DNA from: G965267185 sp965267185
GTDB lineage: Bacteria > Pseudomonadota > Alphaproteobacteria > UBA6615
DNA length: 64,000 bases
Direction: 5' to 3'
Assembly (NCBI GenBank): GCA_965267185.1
Contig: OZ253937.1
Span: 2,914,001-2,978,000 of the forward strand
The translations under genes were made by a program, and so were the position numbers. Under the pieces are notes generated by a model, which was not told where the DNA came from, searched no databases, and was given only the letters and a program-made list of their open reading frames with translations. Below, one piece after another: positions 1 through 7,108 of this stretch. The stretch's first letter is position 1. The number at the start of each line of letters is the position of its first letter.

Positions 1-759
1 GTTGCCGATATCGTTGTCCGCACGACACAATTGGTGGCGGTCGACGTTCACCAACAGTTGCCGCGCACGGGCCGGGTCGTCTTTACCGACCGGCACGAGA
101 CTTTGGGTGGCGGCATTGTTTCGATGGGCCATTACCCCGACCAGAGGAAGATGGTTACGGTTCGCGCGACCAACGTTACGGCCGAGGCGCATCGTGTAAC
201 CACACCGCAGCGGGTCGAACGCAATCGGCATAGCCCCGGTGTGCTCTGGTTTACGGGGTTGTCGGGCGCCGGCAAGTCGACCCTCGCGATGGGGTTGGAA
301 CAACGTCTGTTCGATCAGGGCTATCAGGTCTATGTGCTCGATGGCGATAATGTGCGCGGCGGCCTCAATGCCAATCTGGGGTTCTCGCCAGAGGACCGGG
401 CAGAGAATATTCGGCGGGTCGGCGAAGTGGCAGCACTACTAGCGAACGCCGGTATCATTGTGATCTCGGCCTTTATTTCCCCCTACCGCGCGGACCGGGA
501 GCGCGCCCGCGCCGCCGCGGGCGGCGGCTTCCACGAGATCCATATTGCGGCCGACCTCGAAACCTGCGAAGCGCGCGATCCGAAGGGGTTATACAAACGC
601 GCACGTAGCGGAGAAATTACCGACTTCACCGGCATTACCGCCCCCTACGAGGCGCCGGACCAGCCCGATTTGGTGATCGACACATCAGCAAACGACGTCG
701 ACACCTGTATCGATCAGCTCACCGCCTACGTCGCCGAAAAATTTCGCCGAACATCGTAG
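1..759 (+). CDS. cysNC: CysNC fusion, 3' part (CysN tail + APS kinase)
   Basis: The frame is open from the first base, so the gene starts upstream of the window. The first 45 or so residues look like the last beta-barrel of the sulfate adenylyltransferase GTPase subunit CysN. The rest is a complete adenylylsulfate kinase (CysC). The P-loop GLSGAGKST starts near visible residue 86, followed by DGDNVRGGLN, FISPYRADR and DPKGLYKRAR, all typical of APS kinases. CysNC makes APS and then PAPS, the sulfate donor. Two sulfotransferase-like genes lie further along the cluster (39287 and 43863), so this gene may supply surface-glycan sulfation as well as sulfate assimilation; that link is inference. 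The start codon is outside the window. Confidence 0.95.
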   Translation, partial: VADIVVRTTQLVAVDVHQQLPRTGRVVFTDRHETLGGGIVSMGHYPDQRKMVTVRATNVTAEAHRVTTPQRVERNRHSPGVLWFTGLSGAGKSTLAMGLEQRLFDQGYQVYVLDGDNVRGGLNANLGFSPEDRAENIRRVGEVAALLANAGIIVISAFISPYRADRERARAAAGGGFHEIHIAADLETCEARDPKGLYKRARSGEITDFTGITAPYEAPDQPDLVIDTSANDVDTCIDQLTAYVAEKFRRTS

Positions 760-799
760 ATCGCGGGAAACCCGAATAACCGCAGCGCGGAGACCTGAT

Positions 800-1732
800 A
801 TGCGAAAGCGAGTACTGGTAACGGGTGGCGCCGGCTTCATTGGCTCGCATTTATGCGAACGGCTGTTATCGGACGGCTGCGATGTCCTTTGCGTCGACAA
901 TTTTTTTACCGGCACAAAAGAGAACATCGTCCACCTGCTCGATAACCCCTTTTTCGAGCTGCTGCGCCACGATGTTACGTTCCCGCTCTTTGTCGAGGTC
1001 GACGAAATCTACAATTTGGCCTGCCCCGCGTCACCGATCCACTACCAGCGCGACCCCGTCCAAACCACCAAGACCAGCGTCCATGGCGCAATCAATTTGT
1101 TGGGCCTGGCCAAACGCCTTGGGGCGAAGATATTGCTCGCCTCGACGAGCGAAGTGTATGGCGACCCCACCGTTCATCCGCAGACAGAGGACTATTGGGG
1201 CAATGTAAATCCAATTGGGCCACGCGCCTGCTACGACGAGAGCAAACGGTGTGCCGAGACACTTTTCTTCGACTATCACCGCCAACACAAGCTGCGCATA
1301 AAAGTCGCCCGGATTTTCAACACTTATGGACCACGCATGCACCCCAACGATGGCCGGGTCGTATCGAACTTCGTGGTTCAGGCGCTAAAAGGGGACCCGC
1401 TGACAATTTACGGGGAGGGATCGCAAACGCGGGCGTTTTGCTACGTCGACGATCTGGTAGATGGCCTTATCCGGTTGATGAACACACCAGACGATGTAAC
1501 CGGGCCGATAAACATCGGTAACCCTGCCGAAATTACGATTGCCCAGCTCGCACAAACGGTGATCTCCCTGTCAGGCTCGGCATCGACATTGGTCAACGAA
1601 CCCCTGCCCGCCGACGATCCGGCCCAACGCTGCCCGGATATCTCGCGCGCCCAGTCTGTCCTCAGCTGGAAACCGGCGGTATCCCTTGAAACCGGCCTGG
1701 AGCGAACAATCGCCTATTTCCAGCAGCAATAG
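800..1732 (+). CDS. uxs: UDP-glucuronate decarboxylase (UDP-xylose synthase)
   Basis: A 310-residue extended SDR. It has the NAD motif GGAGFIGSH (residues 9-17), the catalytic Tyr145/Lys149 in RACYDESKR, and signature stretches LACPASPIHYQ and NTYGPRMHPNDGRVVSNF. These are typical of UXS enzymes, which convert UDP-glucuronate to UDP-xylose. A good Shine-Dalgarno (GGAGA) precedes the ATG by about 8 bases. It lies 40 bases after cysNC on the same strand. The product would be a pentose precursor for the glycan. The assignment to UXS rather than a generic epimerase rests on the close match of these motifs. Confidence 0.93.
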   Translation: MRKRVLVTGGAGFIGSHLCERLLSDGCDVLCVDNFFTGTKENIVHLLDNPFFELLRHDVTFPLFVEVDEIYNLACPASPIHYQRDPVQTTKTSVHGAINLLGLAKRLGAKILLASTSEVYGDPTVHPQTEDYWGNVNPIGPRACYDESKRCAETLFFDYHRQHKLRIKVARIFNTYGPRMHPNDGRVVSNFVVQALKGDPLTIYGEGSQTRAFCYVDDLVDGLIRLMNTPDDVTGPINIGNPAEITIAQLAQTVISLSGSASTLVNEPLPADDPAQRCPDISRAQSVLSWKPAVSLETGLERTIAYFQQQ

Positions 1733-1874
1733 GACTGCGACCGGGATATGCCGGGCCAAACACCGGCACCGGAAGATATAGCCCCGCACCGACAGCGGTA
1801 TTAAGGTATTCCCGAATCCACCCGGAAACCCTTTATAGTTCCCTAACAACCTATTGATTTTAAAAATGTTCTCG

Positions 1875-1923
1875 GCGTGAACACCGTTGACAAATGATGT
1901 TCGTCAAGGTATTGCGTTCACGC
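1875..1923 (+). promoter_or_regulatory. Nested inverted repeats before the regulator gene (possible operator)
   Basis: GCGTGAAC at 1875-1882 is matched by its exact reverse complement GTTCACGC at 1916-1923. Inside them TTGAC (1887-1891) pairs with GTCAA (1903-1907). The arms flank a promoter-like sequence in front of a gene for a winged-helix protein. An operator for autoregulation is a natural reading; an RNA hairpin is also possible. This is sequence inspection only. Confidence 0.45.
1887..1915 (+). promoter_or_regulatory. Candidate sigma-70 promoter
   Basis: TTGACA (1887-1892) is a perfect -35 hexamer. After a 17-base spacer comes TATTGC (1910-1915), a weak -10. Transcription would begin near 1922, upstream of the ATG at 1951. 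This is one reason to prefer that start for the regulator over the ATG at 1894, which lies inside the promoter. Confidence 0.4.
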
Positions 1924-1950
1924 TATGAACATGGGCGGGCCTGGGCACCG

Positions 1951-2610
1951 ATGAATCCGGCGGATTCGGCTAAAGACGAACGTTACACGGACACCGATAC
2001 GACCCTGCGAATTCTCGACGCGGTTGAGCAAGATAGTGCTCAATCTCAGCGCGCGCTCGCGGGCGAGGCCGAAGTCGCGCTCGGCCTGGCAAATGCCTAT
2101 CTCAAGCGGTGCGTGCGCAAAGGTTGGATCAAGGTCCGCGAGGCGCCGGCTCGCCGTTTCTTTTATTACGTAACCCCGAAGGGATTCACGGAAAAGGCTC
2201 GGTTAACGGCGGAGTACCTCTCGAACTCGTTCGATATGTTCCGGACTGCGCGTGGTCAATGCGATGACCTGATGGCGCAGTGCATCGAAAAGGGTTACAC
2301 GCGAATCGCCTTGGTGGGCGCGAGTGATTTTGCCGAAATAGCAGTCCTATCGGCGCTCAATGGCGAGGTGGAAATTGTCGCCGTGGTTGATGCGACCTCC
2401 AATCGGCCACGATTGGCCGGCATTCCGGTGGTGCGCAGCCTGGCCGAGGCTGAAGCAGTCGATACTGTCATCATCACCGATATACGCTCACCTCAGGCGA
2501 CCTACGATGAGCTGTCTCAGATTTTACCGGACGCTTCAATCTTGACCCCGCCATTACTACGCGTCACTCGCAAGCGCCAAGACCTCGATAGAGGAGAGGC
2601 GGCAGAATGA
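1951..2610 (+). CDS. Winged-helix transcriptional regulator with C-terminal Rossmann-like domain
   Basis: A 219-residue protein. Residues 15-80 look like a MarR-type winged helix (QRALAGEAEVALGLANAYLK, then a wing near FFYYVTPKGF). Residues 115-205 resemble a nucleotide-binding fold: VALVGASDFAEIAVL-like glycine motif, then VEIVAVVDA and VDTVIITDI strands. Proteins of this type are found beside exopolysaccharide loci. Binding of a nucleotide or nucleotide sugar by the C-terminal part is inference. An in-frame ATG at 1894 would add 19 residues but lies inside the candidate promoter, so I chose 1951. The stop overlaps the start of the NusG-like gene (ATGA), so the two are probably translated together. 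Confidence 0.8.
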   Translation: MNPADSAKDERYTDTDTTLRILDAVEQDSAQSQRALAGEAEVALGLANAYLKRCVRKGWIKVREAPARRFFYYVTPKGFTEKARLTAEYLSNSFDMFRTARGQCDDLMAQCIEKGYTRIALVGASDFAEIAVLSALNGEVEIVAVVDATSNRPRLAGIPVVRSLAEAEAVDTVIITDIRSPQATYDELSQILPDASILTPPLLRVTRKRQDLDRGEAAE

Positions 2611-3104
2611 AACGCTGGTACGTCGTCCATACGCAACAAAACGGCGAGGCGCGTGCCGTGCTCAACCTCAAGCGACAGGGGTTCGAGACCTACATGCCGC
2701 GGCATATTAAGCAACGCCGCCATGCCCGACGCACCGAACGCGTGCCGCGGCCGTTGTTTCCCCGTTACATTTTTGTACGCCTGGATTTGGATCAGGACCG
2801 CTGGCGATCCGTTTACGGCACCTTCGGCGTAAGCCACTTGATCAGTCACGGGAACGAACCCGTACCAGTGCCCGAGGGTATCGTTGAGGACATCCGTGCT
2901 CACGAAAACAGTGACGGATTTGTCGAACTCGATTTGCCGGAGTTCGAGTCCGGCCAAAAAGTCGAGGTCGTCGAGGGGCCGATGACGATGCACACCGGCC
3001 TGTTTCAACATATGGCCGACAATCGCCGGGTCGTGTTGCTACTCGAACTGCTTGGCCGCTCAGTGCGCGTTACGATTCCACGAGCCGCGGTGGTCGCGGC
3101 TTGA
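2607..3104 (+). CDS. NusG paralogue, RfaH-like transcription antiterminator
   Basis: A 165-residue protein with an NGN domain (residues 1-100; MKRWYVVHTQQNGEARAVLNL at the start, FPRYIFVRLD in the middle) and a short KOW domain (about 112-165; ESGQKVEVVEGPMTMHTG). Specialised NusG paralogues such as RfaH bind paused RNA polymerase at the start of long polysaccharide operons and suppress termination. Its position directly in front of the long same-strand run, with a weak terminator and ops-like sequence behind it, fits this role. Housekeeping NusG is less likely because the usual secE and ribosomal-protein neighbours are absent. Targets are not shown by the sequence. Confidence 0.88.
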   Translation: MKRWYVVHTQQNGEARAVLNLKRQGFETYMPRHIKQRRHARRTERVPRPLFPRYIFVRLDLDQDRWRSVYGTFGVSHLISHGNEPVPVPEGIVEDIRAHENSDGFVELDLPEFESGQKVEVVEGPMTMHTGLFQHMADNRRVVLLLELLGRSVRVTIPRAAVVAA

Positions 3105-3113
3105 ACTCAGAGG

Positions 3114-3140
3114 CCCGCAGCCTTGCGGGTTGAGTATTTC
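3114..3140 (+). terminator. Weak intrinsic terminator-like hairpin after the NusG paralogue
   Basis: CCCGCA (3114-3119) pairs perfectly with TGCGGG (3124-3129) across a four-base loop. The following TTGAGTATTTC is only moderately T-rich. The six-pair stem and poor T tract suggest a leaky terminator or pause, which an antiterminator could override. Confidence 0.5.
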
Positions 3141-3152
3141 AAAGTTGTAGCT

Positions 3153-3175
3153 CCGGTGAACATGGTTTCACCCGG
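3153..3175 (+). promoter_or_regulatory. Leader hairpin before the structural genes
   Basis: CCGGTGAA (3153-3160) can pair with TTCACCCGG (3167-3175) with one bulged C and a six-base loop. It lies between the weak terminator and the ops-like sequence in the 82-base leader. It may be a pausing or recruitment structure; function is inferred only from position. Confidence 0.4.
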
Positions 3176-3177
3176 AC

Positions 3178-3188
3178 TGCGGTAGCAT
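3178..3188 (+). promoter_or_regulatory. ops-like element
   Basis: TGCGGTAGCAT matches the enterobacterial ops consensus GGCGGTAGYNT at 10 of 11 positions. It directly follows the leader hairpin and runs into the ATG of the first structural gene. Matches this good also occur by chance elsewhere in the window, so the support is its position behind an RfaH-like gene, not the motif alone. Confidence 0.35.
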
Positions 3189-3900
3189 GGAAAAACCTCG
3201 CTTGCGCAATATCGTTGTCATCGTTCAGGCGCGCATGAGTTCCGAGCGTCTGCCCGGCAAGGTTTTGCGCGAAGTCCAAGGTAAACCATTGCTCGGCTAT
3301 CTGCTGGAGCGCCTTGGGCATACCCGAGAGGCCTTGCCTATCGTCGTCGCAACCTCAAATGAAACTACCGACGACGCGATTACCCGCTACTGCCAAGCAC
3401 AAAACCAAAAATTCATACGTGGCCCACTCGACGATGTGGCGGGCCGCTTTCTACAAGTCTTGGACGAAACAGATGCCGAGGCTTTTGTGCGAATCAGCGC
3501 CGACAGCCCGTTAATGGATCCTGCATTGATCGACCGCGCCGTTGATCTTTTCCACGAAACAGGCGCCGATCTTGCAACGAACGTATTGCATCGCACCTTT
3601 CCGAAAGGCATGTCGGTCGAGGCCGTCGATGCGAACGCTTTCCGGCAAATGATAGAGATGGCGAATGCTGCCGACGAGCGCGAGCATGTCACCCTGTCCT
3701 TCTACCGCGATCCCACGGCATGGCACATCGTCGAGTTCACCAGCCCAGAACCGTTCGGCGAGTTGAACCTGAGCGTCGATACGGAAGCCGATCTCACGGC
3801 ATTCGAAATCACTCTGGCCCACATGACGAAGCCACATTGGCACTACGGGCTCAATGACATACTGGCCCTTACCGGCGCCATGGAACCTGCCAGCGCATGA
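3187..3900 (+). CDS. SpsF-type cytidylyltransferase-family protein
   Basis: A 237-residue nucleotidyltransferase. VIVQARMSSERLPGKVL near residue 10 is the nucleotide-binding signature of the CMP-sugar synthetase-like SpsF group. RISADSPLMDP near residue 100 carries the metal-binding Asp. Homologues in glycan clusters activate sugars or sugar acids as CMP or other NDP forms; the substrate cannot be told here. It is the first structural gene after the leader, and its stop overlaps the next start. A second member of the family is at 18249, so two different activated sugars may be made. Confidence 0.85.
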   Translation: MEKPRLRNIVVIVQARMSSERLPGKVLREVQGKPLLGYLLERLGHTREALPIVVATSNETTDDAITRYCQAQNQKFIRGPLDDVAGRFLQVLDETDAEAFVRISADSPLMDPALIDRAVDLFHETGADLATNVLHRTFPKGMSVEAVDANAFRQMIEMANAADEREHVTLSFYRDPTAWHIVEFTSPEPFGELNLSVDTEADLTAFEITLAHMTKPHWHYGLNDILALTGAMEPASA

Positions 3901-4907
3901 GCGATACCGAGCTACGTGTCGGTGTTATCGGCCTTGGTGTTGGCGAGGCGCATATCGCCGGCTTCGAACGGGACACAAGGTGCCGCGTTACAACGCTGTG
4001 CGATATCGACGGCGACCATCTGGCGAAGGTCGCAGCCCGGCACCCCGGGTGTCGGAGCACGCAAGATCCAGACGATATCTTCAACGATCCCGATATCGAT
4101 ATCGTCTCGATTGCCTCTTACGACGACGCGCATGCTGCGCAAATGTTAAAGGCGATCGATGCTGGCAAGCATATCTTCGTCGAAAAGCCGTTGTGCTTTC
4201 ATGATGACGAATTTGCCGCAATCGCCGAAGCCCTCACCGGTAAGCCGGACATTCGCATCTCATCAAATTTGATCTTACGCAAATATCCCCGCTTCACCCG
4301 CCTGAAGGCGTTGATAGACGACGGCAGCCTCGGAGAAATTTACTACGCCGAAGTCGACTACAACTATGGACGCATGCATAAAATTTTGGACGGTTGGCGG
4401 GGCCAACTGCCATTTTATTCCGTCGTACATGGTGGCGGCATCCATATGATCGATTTGCTGCTGTGGCTCACGAACAGCCGCCCGGTCGAGGCGGTTGCGA
4501 TGGGCACGAACCGCTCTTCGCGTAATACAGATTTTGCATTCAACGATACAGTGGCTGCCCTCCTACGCTTTGAAAACGGGATAGTAGCCAAGGTCAGCGC
4601 CAACTTCCCCTGCGTGTATCCGCACTTCCACGATGTCGTCGTGTTCGGCACCGACGCAACCTGGCGCAACGGGCAAAACGCCGCCCTGATGTATCGTAGC
4701 CGAGACCCGGAAATGCCGCCGGAATCGCTTGAAGATCCTTATCCAGGCTCGCAGAAAGGCGACCTTATTCCGTCATTCGTAGGGGCTATCCTAGACGGTG
4801 GCGCCGCCGAAGTTGAGCGTTCCGACGTGCTAGACGCTATGACGGTGTCGCTGGCGATTGAGCGTGCCGCGGCGACGGGCGTTCCGCAAACTATCTCCTA
4901 CCAGTGA
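3897..4907 (+). CDS. Gfo/Idh/MocA family oxidoreductase
   Basis: A 336-residue protein with an N-terminal Rossmann domain (GVIGLGVGEAH near residue 8) and the conserved EKP motif (FVEKPLCF, about residue 97), followed by a Gfo/Idh C-terminal sheet domain with HGGGIHMIDLL. Members oxidise or reduce sugar hydroxyls using NAD(P). It is placed between a SpsF protein and a DegT aminotransferase, which suggests it makes the keto-sugar that the aminotransferase then aminates. That pairing is inference. Substrate unknown. Confidence 0.85.
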   Translation: MSDTELRVGVIGLGVGEAHIAGFERDTRCRVTTLCDIDGDHLAKVAARHPGCRSTQDPDDIFNDPDIDIVSIASYDDAHAAQMLKAIDAGKHIFVEKPLCFHDDEFAAIAEALTGKPDIRISSNLILRKYPRFTRLKALIDDGSLGEIYYAEVDYNYGRMHKILDGWRGQLPFYSVVHGGGIHMIDLLLWLTNSRPVEAVAMGTNRSSRNTDFAFNDTVAALLRFENGIVAKVSANFPCVYPHFHDVVVFGTDATWRNGQNAALMYRSRDPEMPPESLEDPYPGSQKGDLIPSFVGAILDGGAAEVERSDVLDAMTVSLAIERAAATGVPQTISYQ

Positions 4908-4920
4908 GTTCTGCCCCAAG

Positions 4921-6069
4921 ATGAGTGATATCCCATTCGGCCGCCCAATGCTGGGGGCGGAAGAACGCGATGCCGTCATGGCAGCAATGAGCGATCCAAT
5001 CCTCGCTCACGGCCCGCGGGGCCGCCAGTTTGAGGCCGATTTCGCAGCGTGGACCGGCGCACCCGAGGCCATCACCGTGTCGTCCTGCACCGCCGGGATG
5101 CACCTGGTTTGGTTCACGCTCGGCATCGGACCGGGCGACGAAATCATCGTACCGGCCGAAACCCACACATCAACCGCCCATGCCGTTTCTTACACGGGCG
5201 CCACGCCCGTCTTTGTCGATGCCGAACCGGAGACCGGCAACATCGACCTCGATGCCGTCGCGTCCGCCATTACGCCCCGCACGCGTGGCATCGCTGTGGT
5301 TCACTATCTGGGCATGCCCGTCGATATGAACCGGCTGATGCAGATCGCCGCCGCAAACAACCTGTTCGTTCTCGAAGACTGCGCGCTCGCCGTGGGTACT
5401 CGCCTCGACGATGTCCACGCAGGGCTGCAGGGCGATGCCGGCGTGTTCTCGTTCTACCCGGTAAAGCACATGACGACCGCCGAAGGCGGCATGGTGATCA
5501 CACGCAACAACGAACTCGCGGGAAAGTTGCGCTTGCGCAAAGCGTTCGGAGTGGACCGGGCCATGCACGAGCGCAAGGTGCCGGGAATCTACGACGTGGT
5601 CGCCCTCGGCTACAATTTCCGCATGAACGAGATCCAAGCGGCGATCGGCATAGAGCAAATCAAGAAGCTCGATGGGTTTCTCAGCCAGCGCGCCGCAAAT
5701 GCTAGCGTTCTTCAGGAAGGGTTAAGCGCTGTCGACGAACTCACCCTGTTCGGCCAGCCCGATGCGCGTTCCGTGTCGAGCCACTACTGTTTCAACGTTA
5801 TGCTCGACGAATCACAAGCGGCGCTTAGAACCGACATGATCCAGGCATTGAACACCCGTGGCATCGGAACCAGTGTCCACTATCCAGGGCCGGTTCCGCA
5901 GATGGCGTACTACCGTGAGCAATTCGGTCACGCAGCCAACGACCACCCGGTCGCCGGTTGGATCAGCAACTGTTCTATCGCATTGCCCGTCGGTCCCCAT
6001 TTAAACGAAACCCATATGAACTCGATCGTCAGCGCGGTGAAAGAGGCCGCTCGGGAGGTATTGAAATGA
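4921..6069 (+). CDS. DegT/DnrJ/EryC1 family sugar aminotransferase
   Basis: A 382-residue PLP-dependent aminotransferase. The likely PLP lysine is Lys182 in SFYPVKHMTTAEGG. TVSSCTAGMHL near residue 57 and EDCALAVGT near 155 are further family motifs, and YNFRMNEIQAAIG comes after. The start at 4921 follows the upstream stop by 13 bases; upstream in-frame starts lie inside the previous gene. It probably aminates a keto-sugar nucleotide or keto-sugar made by the preceding oxidoreductase. Its stop overlaps the next ATG. Confidence 0.88.
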   Translation: MSDIPFGRPMLGAEERDAVMAAMSDPILAHGPRGRQFEADFAAWTGAPEAITVSSCTAGMHLVWFTLGIGPGDEIIVPAETHTSTAHAVSYTGATPVFVDAEPETGNIDLDAVASAITPRTRGIAVVHYLGMPVDMNRLMQIAAANNLFVLEDCALAVGTRLDDVHAGLQGDAGVFSFYPVKHMTTAEGGMVITRNNELAGKLRLRKAFGVDRAMHERKVPGIYDVVALGYNFRMNEIQAAIGIEQIKKLDGFLSQRAANASVLQEGLSAVDELTLFGQPDARSVSSHYCFNVMLDESQAALRTDMIQALNTRGIGTSVHYPGPVPQMAYYREQFGHAANDHPVAGWISNCSIALPVGPHLNETHMNSIVSAVKEAAREVLK

Positions 6070-7097
6070 CCCTACCCATCGCTAACCGGCGCATTGCGCT
6101 AATCGGCGGCGCCGGATTTATCGGCCACAATCTTGCGCTACGCTTGAAGGCCATCGGCGCCGATGTACACGTGATCGACAGCCTGCAGGTCAACAACTTG
6201 TACGCCTTCGGCCGTGCCCAAGATGAGCTGGTGAACCGCGAACTCTATATCGAGATCACTCAGGAACGTCTCGACCTTTTGCGTCAAGCCAACGTGCCGT
6301 TGCATCTCCAAGACGCCCGTGAATACCACGCCATGAACCAGGTGTTGAACGACCTCAAGCCTGAAGTTGTGGTTCAACTCGCCGCGGTGTCGCATGCCGG
6401 CCGTTCAAACAAGGATCCCTACAGCACCTTCGACCACAGCCTGCGCACGTTGGAAAACGCGCTCGACTTTAGCCGCGGTAACATCGAGCACTTCATCTAT
6501 TTCTCCTCGTCCATGGTGTATGGCAACTTCCAGGACGACACCGTCACGGAAACGACCCCCTGCGAGCCGCTGGGCATCTATGGCGCGCTGAAATTCGCCG
6601 GCGAGAAGATGGTGATCGCGTACAATCAAGTGTTTGATCTTCCCTACACGATCGTGCGGCCGTCGGCATTGTACGGTGAGCGCTGTGTTAGCCGCCGTGT
6701 CGGTCAGGTCTTTATCGAAAACGCACTCCAAGGCGCAGATGTCACCGTTTATGGCGACGGGTCGGATGCACTCGACTTCACGTACATCGGCGACCTTGTA
6801 GACGGCATCGTAAAAGTCATCGAAAACGAAAGCGCCCGCAACGAGATTTTCAATCTTACCTACGGCAACGCGCACACAATTAGTCAGATGGCCAATGTCA
6901 TCGAAACACATTTCCCCGACGTTAGAATTCGTTACGAAGACCGGGACGCGCTGATGCCTGAACGTGGCACGCTGTGCGTCGATAAGGCGCGCGAACTTAT
7001 TGGCTACGACCCGCAGTGGCCGCTCGACAAAGGTTTTGTCGAGTACATCGACTGGTACAAAAACCTCTTCGAGCGGCGAAAATTGTTAACGGCTTGA
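6066..7097 (+). CDS. NAD-dependent sugar epimerase/dehydratase (extended SDR)
   Basis: A 343-residue extended SDR. Motifs are GGAGFIGHN near residue 15, SSSMVYG near 140 and an active-site Tyr/Lys in GIYGALKFAGE near 165. The later VRPSALYGERC and DFTYIGDLVDGI are typical of nucleotide-sugar epimerases and dehydratases. The start ATG overlaps the upstream TGA, so it is translationally coupled with the aminotransferase. The exact reaction (epimerase, dehydratase or reductase) cannot be read from the sequence. Confidence 0.85.
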   Translation: MTLPIANRRIALIGGAGFIGHNLALRLKAIGADVHVIDSLQVNNLYAFGRAQDELVNRELYIEITQERLDLLRQANVPLHLQDAREYHAMNQVLNDLKPEVVVQLAAVSHAGRSNKDPYSTFDHSLRTLENALDFSRGNIEHFIYFSSSMVYGNFQDDTVTETTPCEPLGIYGALKFAGEKMVIAYNQVFDLPYTIVRPSALYGERCVSRRVGQVFIENALQGADVTVYGDGSDALDFTYIGDLVDGIVKVIENESARNEIFNLTYGNAHTISQMANVIETHFPDVRIRYEDRDALMPERGTLCVDKARELIGYDPQWPLDKGFVEYIDWYKNLFERRKLLTA

Positions 7098-7108
7098 GCT
7101 TCCCCCAT

